Both the position numbers and the translations under genes were made by a program. This document shows, in pieces, positions 1-6,166 of a DNA stretch of 17,021 nt; the first letter of the stretch is position 1, and each line of letters begins with the position of its first letter. The stretch is taken from NCBI GenBank assembly GCA_964495805.1, contig CAZBWV010000095.1, positions 1-17,021 on the forward strand, written 5' to 3'. The notes under the pieces were generated by a model. That model saw nothing but the letters and a program-made list of their open reading frames with translations. It was not told the DNA's origin and searched no databases. The DNA is from JALXCH01 sp964495805 (GTDB lineage Bacteria > Calditrichota > Calditrichia > RBG-13-44-9).

Positions 1-7
1 TCCTGCC

Positions 8-36
8 TTGAATTTCAGATTTCTATTAATTATTTT
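8..36 (+). promoter_or_regulatory. possible sigma70-type promoter upstream of the four-cysteine membrane protein
   Basis: TTGAAT at 8-13 and TATTTT at 31-36 are separated by 17 bases, each matching four of six consensus positions. It lies about 90 bases before the gene start at 124. The region is AT-rich, so a chance match is quite possible. Confidence 0.25.
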
Positions 37-72
37 CCGAAGAAGACGAATATTAAAGGTAAGCACAGAGAA

Positions 73-90
73 CCGGAAAGGGAGTTCCGG
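73..90 (+). repeat. short inverted repeat in the leader of the four-cysteine membrane protein gene
   Basis: CCGGAA at 73-78 and TTCCGG at 85-90 flank a six-base centre. It ends 33 bases before the ATG at 124 and could form a leader hairpin or serve as an operator. A 6+6 inverted repeat is also expected by chance a few times in a window this size. Confidence 0.3.
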
Positions 91-123
91 GGTATATAAA
101 CGTAGGGAAACGTGGAGGAAAAT

Positions 124-483
124 ATGAACACCATTTTAACCGATCCCATGACAGTTGGATTTCTGATTATTGCCGTTATTGGTTTGTTTATTTTTCAAAT
201 AATCCTGTTGATTAAAATTAAAATGATTCTTCAACAAATCTCGTTCTATATCGAGACCATCTCCCGTTTCTTTTATCGATTCACTTTGTCCACCACCAAG
301 GCTCATCAACACGAATCGGTTCCCCGCACGTGTCAATTTTGCAAATATCGTTTATCGTTTATCCACATGAGCGATAACAAAGGGGAGGTGGAAAATTTCT
401 ATTACAAGTGCCAGCTCCGTAACATCGAAGTCAATCTGGATGACAGTTGCGAGCAATTTGAAAAGGACGATATTTACCAATAA
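124..483 (+). CDS. small membrane-anchored protein with a four-cysteine cytoplasmic or zinc-ribbon-like tail
   Basis: I do not recognise this 119-residue protein. A hydrophobic segment at about residues 10-31 predicts one N-terminal membrane anchor, followed by an amphipathic stretch (about 32-55). The soluble tail has four cysteines spaced C70-x2-C73-x22-C96-x12-C109, suggesting a metal-binding or redox-active fold. The ATG at 124 is preferred over the in-frame GTG at 112 because a good Shine-Dalgarno (GGAGGA, about 114-119) sits just before it and overlaps the GTG. The gene stands alone on the plus strand; the next plus-strand element is the large hairpin at 550-642, which probably terminates its transcript. 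Function unknown; the zinc-ribbon reading is inference from cysteine spacing. Confidence 0.75.
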   Translation: MNTILTDPMTVGFLIIAVIGLFIFQIILLIKIKMILQQISFYIETISRFFYRFTLSTTKAHQHESVPRTCQFCKYRLSFIHMSDNKGEVENFYYKCQLRNIEVNLDDSCEQFEKDDIYQ

Positions 484-549
484 ACTTTCGGAACCGCTTA
501 CCTTCCAATTTTTCGGGAACTCTTTTACACCAGAGGGGTAAACCTAACT

Positions 550-642
550 GAAGGATGTTGCCGGTACCTTCGATTTTGCGGGTTCACCCGCATGAGTAGT
601 GCCTCCTCATTAAGTTGTGTCCGGCAACATCCTTCTTTTTTT
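550..642 (+). terminator. large branched hairpin with T tract: intrinsic terminator or small structured RNA
   Basis: A perfect 15-base inverted repeat (550-564 with 621-635) is followed at once by seven T residues (636-642), as in a Rho-independent terminator reading plus. The enclosed 56 bases are not a simple loop. They hold a 5-bp hairpin GCGGG/CCCGC with a TTCA tetraloop (578-591), abutting a 5-bp stem ATGAG/CTCAT (592-596 with 606-610). The predicted fold is therefore a three-way junction. It lies between the convergent ends of the four-cysteine protein gene (483) and thiI (660). On the minus strand the stem is not followed by a T tract, so it acts, if at all, on plus-strand transcripts. 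Confidence 0.7.
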
Positions 643-659
643 CAAAAGGTTACTTCGGT

Positions 660-1865
660 TTATTTTCCATCTTCCGGTTCCGGATATTTCAGTTTTACCA
701 CTTCTGCTTCCCGGAATGCTTGCAGGTACAATTCTTCCATCTCTAATTTTTCTTCCACCTGACGAATCAGTTCCGGATCGCCTTTGGTCTCCGGATGTTT
801 AGGAATAAACAGTGAGCAGCAATCTTCGAACGGTTCGGTGGAAATATCAAACGTACCAATTGCTTTTGCCAGGTCAATGATGTCTTTCTTATCCTCCCCG
901 GCCAGTGGTCGAAGTACCGGCAGGGAAACCACCTCGTTAATCACCCGGATGTTGCTTAACGTTTGGCTGGCCACCTGGCCCACACTTTCGCCAGTAATCA
1001 GCGCAACAGCCTTTTCCCGGCGAGCCACCATTTCGGCCAGCCGGAACATAACCCGACGATAAAGTAATACCCGATATTTCGCTGGAGCTTTCGCCATAAT
1101 TTCCTGCTGCAGGGGTAAAATGGGGATGAGATACAGTTTACTTACGTACTGGTACCGGGTCAGAATGCGCACAATTCGCCGGGAATTTTCGATAGATGCT
1201 CGAGTGGTTGCCGGTGCACTGTGGAAGTGCACAAATATAACTTTGACTCCTCTTTTCATCATTTTATAGGAAGCCACCGGCGAGTCAATTCCAGCAGAAA
1301 GCAATGCCACCGCTTTTTCGCTGACACCCACAGGAAGTCCCCCCGGTCCGGGAATTCGTTGCACATAAATAATCGCCATCTTATTCACAATTTCGATGTA
1401 GCAGGTGGCTTCAGGATGGTGCAAATCCACTCGCGCGCCGCTCTGCTGCTGAATGGCAGCACCGACCCGGGCATTAATTTCCGGAGATTTTAGCGGAAAC
1501 TCCTTCTGCGGACGCCGGGTGGTTACGCGAAAGGAAGTGAATTTTTCCTGAGCCATCATTTCCACTGCCGTGCGGGTGATTCGCTCCATATCCTGCTGAA
1601 CGATGGCGGCCGGTGAAAAATGTGCCACTCCAAACACTTTTTGCAACCGCTCACTCAGTTCCTCCCAGTCAAATTCCCGGGGCAAATATACCAGCAATCG
1701 TCCAAAGGAGCGTTCCACCGATTTAATTCCAACCGGTGCCAGCGTCCGATGAATATTTCGCCGAAGCTGATTCTCGAACTGACCGCGATTTTCCCCCTTT
1801 AATCCCACCTCTGCATAATGAACCACAATGCACGGCTTCGCTTGCTGCGGAATGTATGGTTTCAC
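660..1865 (-). CDS. thiI: tRNA 4-thiouridine synthase ThiI (short form without rhodanese domain)
   Basis: ThiI adenylates U8 of tRNA and inserts sulfur to give 4-thiouridine; in many bacteria it also supplies sulfur for thiamine thiazole synthesis. In this 401-residue protein, an N-terminal ferredoxin-like and THUMP region (about 1-165) precedes the PP-loop ATP-pyrophosphatase domain. The PP-loop signature SAGIDSP is at about 190-196. The conserved cysteine region reads EDCCSLF, with Cys349/Cys350, near the position of E. coli Cys344. The protein stops where E. coli ThiI (about 480 residues) continues into a rhodanese domain, so sulfur must be supplied by a partner, as in Bacillus. The start is GTG at 1865 with AGAGGTG about seven bases upstream. 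It lies 95 bases downstream of the TIM-barrel gene on the same strand and is probably co-transcribed with it. Confidence 0.95.
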   Translation of the reverse strand: MKPYIPQQAKPCIVVHYAEVGLKGENRGQFENQLRRNIHRTLAPVGIKSVERSFGRLLVYLPREFDWEELSERLQKVFGVAHFSPAAIVQQDMERITRTAVEMMAQEKFTSFRVTTRRPQKEFPLKSPEINARVGAAIQQQSGARVDLHHPEATCYIEIVNKMAIIYVQRIPGPGGLPVGVSEKAVALLSAGIDSPVASYKMMKRGVKVIFVHFHSAPATTRASIENSRRIVRILTRYQYVSKLYLIPILPLQQEIMAKAPAKYRVLLYRRVMFRLAEMVARREKAVALITGESVGQVASQTLSNIRVINEVVSLPVLRPLAGEDKKDIIDLAKAIGTFDISTEPFEDCCSLFIPKHPETKGDPELIRQVEEKLEMEELYLQAFREAEVVKLKYPEPEDGK

Positions 1866-1960
1866 CAGGCACCTCTCTTTCCTGTTTAAACGGCGAAAAT
1901 TGTACGAAAACCCTTGCTGGAAGGCAAGCGGAAAAGGAATTCCCTGCTCGCAACACTGGT

Positions 1961-2758
1961 TTACCCGTTGAGCGACCGCTGCAGAATGGGCCGACTTTCC
2001 AGTGGATGTAATTTATCCTCATACTCCAGCACGATGCCTTCCAGTGGAATTTCGTTTTTGCGTAAAAATTGGAACAGCTCCGTATAGGGGATAACTCCCT
2101 GACCGATGGTACAAAAGGAAGAGCGGGATTGTTCGGCATCCCGGACATCGATGAGGTGGAGCAGTAATGGAAGATGACGGTTACCAAAATAGTTCAGTAG
2201 TTGATAGCACCAGCGCAGAGCTTCTTCCGGAGGAAACTGTAATCTGGCGTTAAAGCACCGCGGGACATCCAGCACCGGCCGGAGCTGAATTTGCATGGAG
2301 TTGGCCAGGGTAAACAACGCCAGATATTTTTTCAAATTTTTCCGGGCGTTTTCCGCTCCATTCAGTCGAAAATAATTTTCCAGATACAACCGAAATCCAC
2401 TTTGCGCAAACCGCTCGATTCCCGCGAGCATCTCTTCCAGCCCGGCAGTTTCGTCAAAATGCACAATCACGGGAAAATTGTTCTCATTCCGGGTCAGGTG
2501 CTGCAACGTTTCCCACATGGGTTGTTCAAAAAATGCCCGGTTTAAATCCCCGGGAAGATGAAAATAGATCAATGGTTCTCCTTTGCGATAAATTTCGATC
2601 AACCAATCCGTCAATTCGCTTTCCGATGCCAGCATGGATTCCGAAAGATATATCTGCAGCAGTTCAAACTTTTCCTGCCGGGCATACCGGTAAGCATCCC
2701 GCGGATCGTATGAGAAATTCGCCGAGACCGAATTTGCCACACCAATGGGTAAATTCAT
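1961..2758 (-). CDS. sugar phosphate isomerase/epimerase-like TIM-barrel protein
   Basis: This 265-residue protein fits the xylose-isomerase-like TIM-barrel superfamily (AP endonuclease 2 fold), whose members use a metal ion on sugars or DNA. Residues at the usual metal-ligand strand ends are visible: Glu127 in LENYF, Asp164 in VLDVPR, His201 in LHLID and Glu245 in VLEYED, plus a GQG motif at about 219-221. There is no signal peptide. The ATG at 2758 has a GAAAGG-type ribosome site a few bases upstream. It is the first gene of a minus-strand pair with thiI and diverges from comM, sharing the 118-base region between them. Substrate cannot be inferred; the superfamily assignment is fairly firm and the enzymatic role is inference. 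Confidence 0.75.
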   Translation of the reverse strand: MNLPIGVANSVSANFSYDPRDAYRYARQEKFELLQIYLSESMLASESELTDWLIEIYRKGEPLIYFHLPGDLNRAFFEQPMWETLQHLTRNENNFPVIVHFDETAGLEEMLAGIERFAQSGFRLYLENYFRLNGAENARKNLKKYLALFTLANSMQIQLRPVLDVPRCFNARLQFPPEEALRWCYQLLNYFGNRHLPLLLHLIDVRDAEQSRSSFCTIGQGVIPYTELFQFLRKNEIPLEGIVLEYEDKLHPLESRPILQRSLNG

Positions 2759-2793
2759 CCATCAACCTTTCCGTCTTTTTTTCAGGTTTCTCA

Positions 2794-2821
2794 TTGAATT
2801 TTATGTAAAAAATGCTAAATT
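2794..2821 (+). promoter_or_regulatory. possible promoter for comM
   Basis: TTGAAT (2794-2799) and TAAATT (2816-2821) are 16 bases apart, each with four of six consensus matches, about 55 bases before the comM start. It lies in the AT-rich divergent spacer between comM and the TIM-barrel gene. Weak evidence. Confidence 0.3.
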
Positions 2822-2876
2822 AAAGAAACGAATCCAAAAGAAGATTTTTTTTTAAACAACGTGTTCGGGGAGAACC

Positions 2877-4415
2877 ATGATTGCCCAGGTTCTAAGTGCC
2901 GCATTAATGGGAATCGATGCTTATCTGGTAAAGGTGGAAGCCAATATTGAAGGTCAGACGCTTCCGGGTTTTGCCACAGTGGGATTACCGGATAGTGCAG
3001 TGAAAGAAAGTCGCGAACGGGTGCAGACGGCGATCAAAAACAGCGGGTTTCAATTTCCCATTAAAAAAATAACCATTAATCTGGCACCAGCGGATATTCG
3101 CAAGGAAGGATCGGCATACGACCTGCCTATTGCCATCGGGATTCTGGCTGCAAATGGGGAAGTTTCCCAGTCTCGGTTGGAAGACCACGTGATTTTAGGT
3201 GAGCTGGCACTGGACGGTACCATTCGGCCCATCCACGGTGCGCTTTCTGTAGCATGGGAAGTGCGAAAAGCCGGTCTAAAAGGATTGATTGTCCCGGAGG
3301 AAAATGCCCGGGAAGCAGCCCTGGTTCGCGACATCCAGGTGTATCCGGTATCCACCCTGCGGCAGGCAGTTGATTTTTTGAACAACCGGGAGGACATTCC
3401 GCCTTTTCAGGTGGATATTGAAGCATTATTTGATGTCAGTCGGCAGTACACAATGGATTTTTCCGACGTTAAAGGTCAGAATCACGTGAAGCGCGCGCTG
3501 GAGGTGGCTGCCGCTGGCGGACACAACATTCTGATGATTGGCCCACCCGGGTCCGGTAAAACCATGCTGGCAAAACGGCTTCCCACCATTCTTCCGGCCA
3601 TGACCCTGGAAGAAGCGCTGGAAACTACCAAAATTCACTCCGTGGCCGGGTTACTCCGGGCAGACCAGGCGCTGGTTGCCACCCGACCGTTTCGCTCACC
3701 CCATCATACCATCAGCGATGCGGGACTGATTGGCGGCGGGCGATATCCCAAACCGGGGGAAGTCAGTCTGGCTCACCATGGCGTACTGTTCCTGGACGAA
3801 CTCCCCGAATTTAAAAAGAACGTGCTGGAAGTGTTACGCCAACCGATGGAAGATGGACGAGTCACAATTTCCCGCGCTCTGCTATCCATTACCTATCCGG
3901 CTAATTTTATGCTGGCGGCGGCCATGAATCCCTGTCCCTGCGGTTACTACACCCATCCCACTAAAACCTGCACCTGTACGTCCCAGCAGATACAGAAATA
4001 TCTGGCCCGGGTGAGCGGACCGTTGCTGGACCGCATCGACATTCAGATTGAGGTTCCGGCGGTTCCTTACCGGGAACTGGCCAGCCGACAAAGCGGTGAG
4101 ACCTCTGCCCGGATTCGGGAACGAGTACAAAAAGCCCGAGAAGTTCAACTACAGCGCTTCCGGGATAATTCCCATCTGTTCTGTTATGCCGTCATGCAGT
4201 CCCGGGATATCCGCCGGTATTGCCGGTTGGATGCACAAGGTGAGGAGTTGCTGAAAAACGCTATCTCGCGGCTGGGGCTCTCCGCCCGAGCGTACGACCG
4301 AATTCTGAAAGTGAGTCGCACCATCGCTGACCTGGAAAACAGTGAACAAATTTTACCGGCACACATCAGCGAAGCCATCCAGTACCGCAGCCTGGACCGA
4401 CAAATCTGGGTGTAA
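2877..4415 (+). CDS. comM: YifB/ComM family Mg-chelatase-like AAA+ ATPase
   Basis: ComM is a hexameric AAA+ branch-migration helicase that helps integrate single-stranded DNA during natural transformation; YifB homologues are also widespread in bacteria not known to be competent. The 512 residues show the family order. An N-terminal Lon-protease-like domain (about 1-170) precedes the ATPase core with Walker A GPPGSGKT at 222-229 and Walker B VLFLDE at 303-308. A cysteine cluster follows (C353, C355, C365, C367, beginning NPCPCG), then GPLLDRID at about 381-388. The C-terminal Mg-chelatase domain runs from about 410 to 512. Length is normal for the family. The ATG at 2877 has GGGGAG at 2867-2872. 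The gene is single, with no competence genes beside it. Confidence 0.95.
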   Translation: MIAQVLSAALMGIDAYLVKVEANIEGQTLPGFATVGLPDSAVKESRERVQTAIKNSGFQFPIKKITINLAPADIRKEGSAYDLPIAIGILAANGEVSQSRLEDHVILGELALDGTIRPIHGALSVAWEVRKAGLKGLIVPEENAREAALVRDIQVYPVSTLRQAVDFLNNREDIPPFQVDIEALFDVSRQYTMDFSDVKGQNHVKRALEVAAAGGHNILMIGPPGSGKTMLAKRLPTILPAMTLEEALETTKIHSVAGLLRADQALVATRPFRSPHHTISDAGLIGGGRYPKPGEVSLAHHGVLFLDELPEFKKNVLEVLRQPMEDGRVTISRALLSITYPANFMLAAAMNPCPCGYYTHPTKTCTCTSQQIQKYLARVSGPLLDRIDIQIEVPAVPYRELASRQSGETSARIRERVQKAREVQLQRFRDNSHLFCYAVMQSRDIRRYCRLDAQGEELLKNAISRLGLSARAYDRILKVSRTIADLENSEQILPAHISEAIQYRSLDRQIWV

Positions 4416-4592
4416 CCAATGAAATTTAAATTTGGAGGAAAATTTTAATCCCGCAGAAGTAAAAAAAAGAACTCAGAGTAAATTTCGGGGAAGGGTTCCA
4501 TGGAGAGGCCGTTTGCACAATTCCCTGCCCACTCCAATTCGAAAAGCTATTTTAAAACGTTCCCGGATCAGGGTGTATTACCCGAAGGCATG

Positions 4593-4622
4593 AAAAAGAA
4601 ACAGGTCTGGAACCCCAGACCT
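4593..4622 (-). terminator. intrinsic terminator of the acidic protein gene
   Basis: An 8-bp perfect stem (4603-4610 with 4615-4622, AGGTCTGG/CCAGACCT) closes a four-base loop. Read on the minus strand it is followed by a T-rich tract (4601 down to 4593, interrupted by two bases). It lies about 50 bases beyond the stop at 4672. Confidence 0.65.
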
Positions 4623-4671
4623 ACGCTTCATTCATTGGTATCCCGGTGCATGCCTTGCAGGTTTCTACCCC

Positions 4672-4965
4672 TTACCCTAACAGGCGTTTTAACATTTCGT
4701 CTGTTTCTGAATCCAGGTCAATCTCAATTTCGTCCCGTGTACCATCGGTAAAAAACACTTCAATCAAGCGCTGTTCGGGACGCCAGGCCTCTTCCGGCCC
4801 CATATCTTCATATTCTTCAAACATCATATAATCCACATCTTCAAAATCTTCAATGACCAGATATTCCACCGTTTCGGGATCCAGCTCCAGTAGTTCACAG
4901 ATTTCCTCAAACATCGGTTCGTCGCGGCCCACCACCCGGGATTCCATGCGATCTCCTATATCCAT
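4672..4965 (-). CDS. small, highly acidic protein of unknown function
   Basis: I do not recognise this 97-residue protein. Roughly a third of its residues are Asp or Glu, giving a very low isoelectric point. Acidic clusters lie at about residues 15-31, 39-59 and 78-90, mixed with bulky hydrophobics (VEYLVIEDF, YMMFEEY, LIEVFFTDG), so it is probably folded rather than a disordered tail. There is no signal peptide or membrane segment, and only one cysteine. The ATG at 4965 has a strong GGAGGG site about five bases upstream; a second in-frame ATG at 4947 is less well placed. Its own terminator (4593-4622) and divergent neighbour make it a single-gene unit. Confidence 0.75.
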   Translation of the reverse strand: MDIGDRMESRVVGRDEPMFEEICELLELDPETVEYLVIEDFEDVDYMMFEEYEDMGPEEAWRPEQRLIEVFFTDGTRDEIEIDLDSETDEMLKRLLG

Positions 4966-5017
4966 AACACCCTCCGTACTTTATTCGCTGTGTTTCACCT
5001 TTGTTTTTCAAAATAGT

Positions 5018-5073
5018 TTCGTCCTGGTTCTTAGATTGCGTAATTTACTCCGTAAAATTCGACTTGGTTCTTA
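5018..5073. repeat. pair of 16-base direct repeats in a divergent intergenic region
   Basis: Copies at 5018-5033 (TTCGTCCTGGTTCTTA) and 5058-5073 (TTCGACTTGGTTCTTA) match at 14 of 16 bases. They start exactly 40 bases apart, near four helical turns. They lie between the acidic protein gene (start 4965, minus) and the DUF2809 gene (start 5148, plus), a plausible location for paired regulator binding sites. No regulator is identified. Confidence 0.5.
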
Positions 5074-5147
5074 ATAAAAAAATTGATTGGAGTCAACAAA
5101 AAAATTTTTTATTTCCTGAATCCGTTCAAACGACGGCAAACATACGA

Positions 5148-5540
5148 ATGAAAACCCAATTACGCAAATACATCCTCATCTTTTTATTCTTTTTAATCCC
5201 TACCGGATTTGCCTGTAAATTTTATCACGGTCCGCTGGAAATCTGGGTGCGCAATTATCTGGTGGGAATATTGTATGTGTTGTTCTGGAATCTGGTGCTG
5301 TTGTTTTGTTTTCCCCGGCGGGAACTCATCGGGCGGATCGTTACGGTCGTTCTGCTGGTAACCAGCTTTCTGGAAGTGTTACAACTCTGGCATCCTGCCT
5401 GGCTGGAGGCCATTCGCTCACACTTTCTGGGGCGGACGTTACTGGGAACTTCTTTCGCCTGGTGGGATTTTGTTCACTATCTGATGGGATCAATGTTATC
5501 CGTATGGGTAATGGAATTTCTGGTTAGAAAGGCAAAGTAA
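5148..5540 (+). CDS. DUF2809 family integral membrane protein
   Basis: This 130-residue protein is almost wholly hydrophobic, with about four membrane segments (roughly 8-24, 36-55, 62-80 and 104-124). It carries the pattern I associate with DUF2809: Glu76 and Gln79 in FLEVLQLW, Trp85-Leu86, Arg90, Gly95, Leu99-Gly100 and Asp107 near the C-terminus. Family function is unknown; the pattern loosely resembles VanZ-like proteins. I chose ATG 5148 because the in-frame extension back to a TTG at 5001 would run through the AT-rich intergenic repeats and adds residues unlike the family. No clear Shine-Dalgarno is visible, so the start is not certain. It stands alone between divergent and convergent neighbours. 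Confidence 0.7.
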   Translation: MKTQLRKYILIFLFFLIPTGFACKFYHGPLEIWVRNYLVGILYVLFWNLVLLFCFPRRELIGRIVTVVLLVTSFLEVLQLWHPAWLEAIRSHFLGRTLLGTSFAWWDFVHYLMGSMLSVWVMEFLVRKAK

Positions 5541-5589
5541 TAAAAAGTGCACACGTTTTTTCGAAATCAGCATAGGTGCCGGGTATCAT

Positions 5590-5619
5590 AAAAAAAGCGG
5601 GAATTGGAACAACCCCCGC
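5590..5619 (-). terminator. intrinsic terminator of rpmB
   Basis: GCGGG at 5597-5601 pairs with CCCGC at 5615-5619 over a 13-base loop that can form further pairs. On the minus strand the stem runs directly into seven T residues (complement of A 5590-5596). It is 33 bases past the rpmB stop. Confidence 0.75.
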
Positions 5620-5651
5620 CAAAAATTCTGAGCTACTGAATCGTTTGCGTT

Positions 5652-5846
5652 TTAACGAACAGCTTTCATCACTTTGCCGGCCTGCAGACAACTGGTACAC
5701 ACGGTCATCCGTCTGGTTTTACCATTTACCACGACCCGAACTTTTTGTAAATTAGGTTCAAAACGGCGCCGACGCCGGTTGTTTGCGTGACTCACATGAT
5801 TGCCATACATGGGTTTCTTACCGCAAATTTCGCATACCTTGGCCAT
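5652..5846 (-). CDS. rpmB: 50S ribosomal protein L28
   Basis: L28 is a structural protein of the large ribosomal subunit. The 64 residues begin MAKVCEICGKKP and contain the family's GNHVSHANN segment and a basic block RRRRRFEPNLQKVRV. There are two CxxC pairs, C5/C8 and C50/C53, marking the zinc-binding (C+) form of L28. A strong AAGGAGAA site precedes the ATG. The gene is divergent from the dnaA-like gene across a 320-base spacer and is followed by its own terminator. It is not beside rpmG, its frequent partner. Confidence 0.97.
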   Translation of the reverse strand: MAKVCEICGKKPMYGNHVSHANNRRRRRFEPNLQKVRVVVNGKTRRMTVCTSCLQAGKVMKAVR

Positions 5847-6166
5847 CTCTAATTCTCCTTTTTACCTCATCAAAGAACAACTAATTTAAACAATGAAACA
5901 GGATAAAACAAATTCTTTGAAAACTTTTTGGGTAGATTCCGGCCATTTTTCAAAGCCTATTGATTTCCCATAACTTATGGCACTTTGTTTAACGTGAAAC
6001 TAAAAACCTTCAAAAAAATTTCCCAACTCGCTTGCATTTCTGCCGAAAAATTCTATACTATTTGTGCCGCTGTTTCGAAAAGCAGTCATGCATTCGGCAT
6101 CTTACATAGCCAAATACAGTAACGTTTAGGGAAGATAATACGCCAAAGGAAAGGGAAATTAGTTTT
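5847..6166. promoter_or_regulatory. 320-base divergent control region between rpmB and the dnaA-like gene
   Basis: This AT-rich spacer has no ORF that I can support. It holds the rpmB ribosome site, a 9-bp inverted repeat CTTTGAAAA/TTTTCAAAG (5915-5923 with 5947-5955), a perfect 13-base palindrome CCATAACTTATGG (5968-5980) and a promoter candidate for the dnaA-like gene (6032-6059). No classical DnaA box (TTATNCACA) is present on either strand, although dnaA genes are often autoregulated through such boxes. The inverted repeats are candidate operators only. Confidence 0.5.
6032..6059 (+). promoter_or_regulatory. candidate promoter of the dnaA-like gene
   Basis: A good -10 hexamer TATACT (6054-6059, five of six) lies 16 bases after a weaker TTGCAT (6032-6037). 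The ATG is at 6167, giving a leader of about 100 bases. Confidence 0.4.

Noticed and set aside
359..367. A perfect DnaA box TTATCCACA inside the four-cysteine protein gene, considered as a sign of a replication origin
   Set aside because: It is a single site within a coding region, with no cluster, no AT-rich unwinding element and no dnaN or rpmH nearby. One such 9-mer in a window this size is not surprising.
550..642. Signal recognition particle RNA or 6S RNA
   Set aside because: The element is of similar size to small SRP RNA but lacks its conserved apical loop sequence, and it lacks the long bulged rod of 6S RNA.
4419..4448. Nine-codon ORF and a GGAGGA site just after the comM stop
   Set aside because: The ribosome-site-like string lies inside the tiny ORF and leads to no longer reading frame, so it is probably chance in AT-rich sequence.
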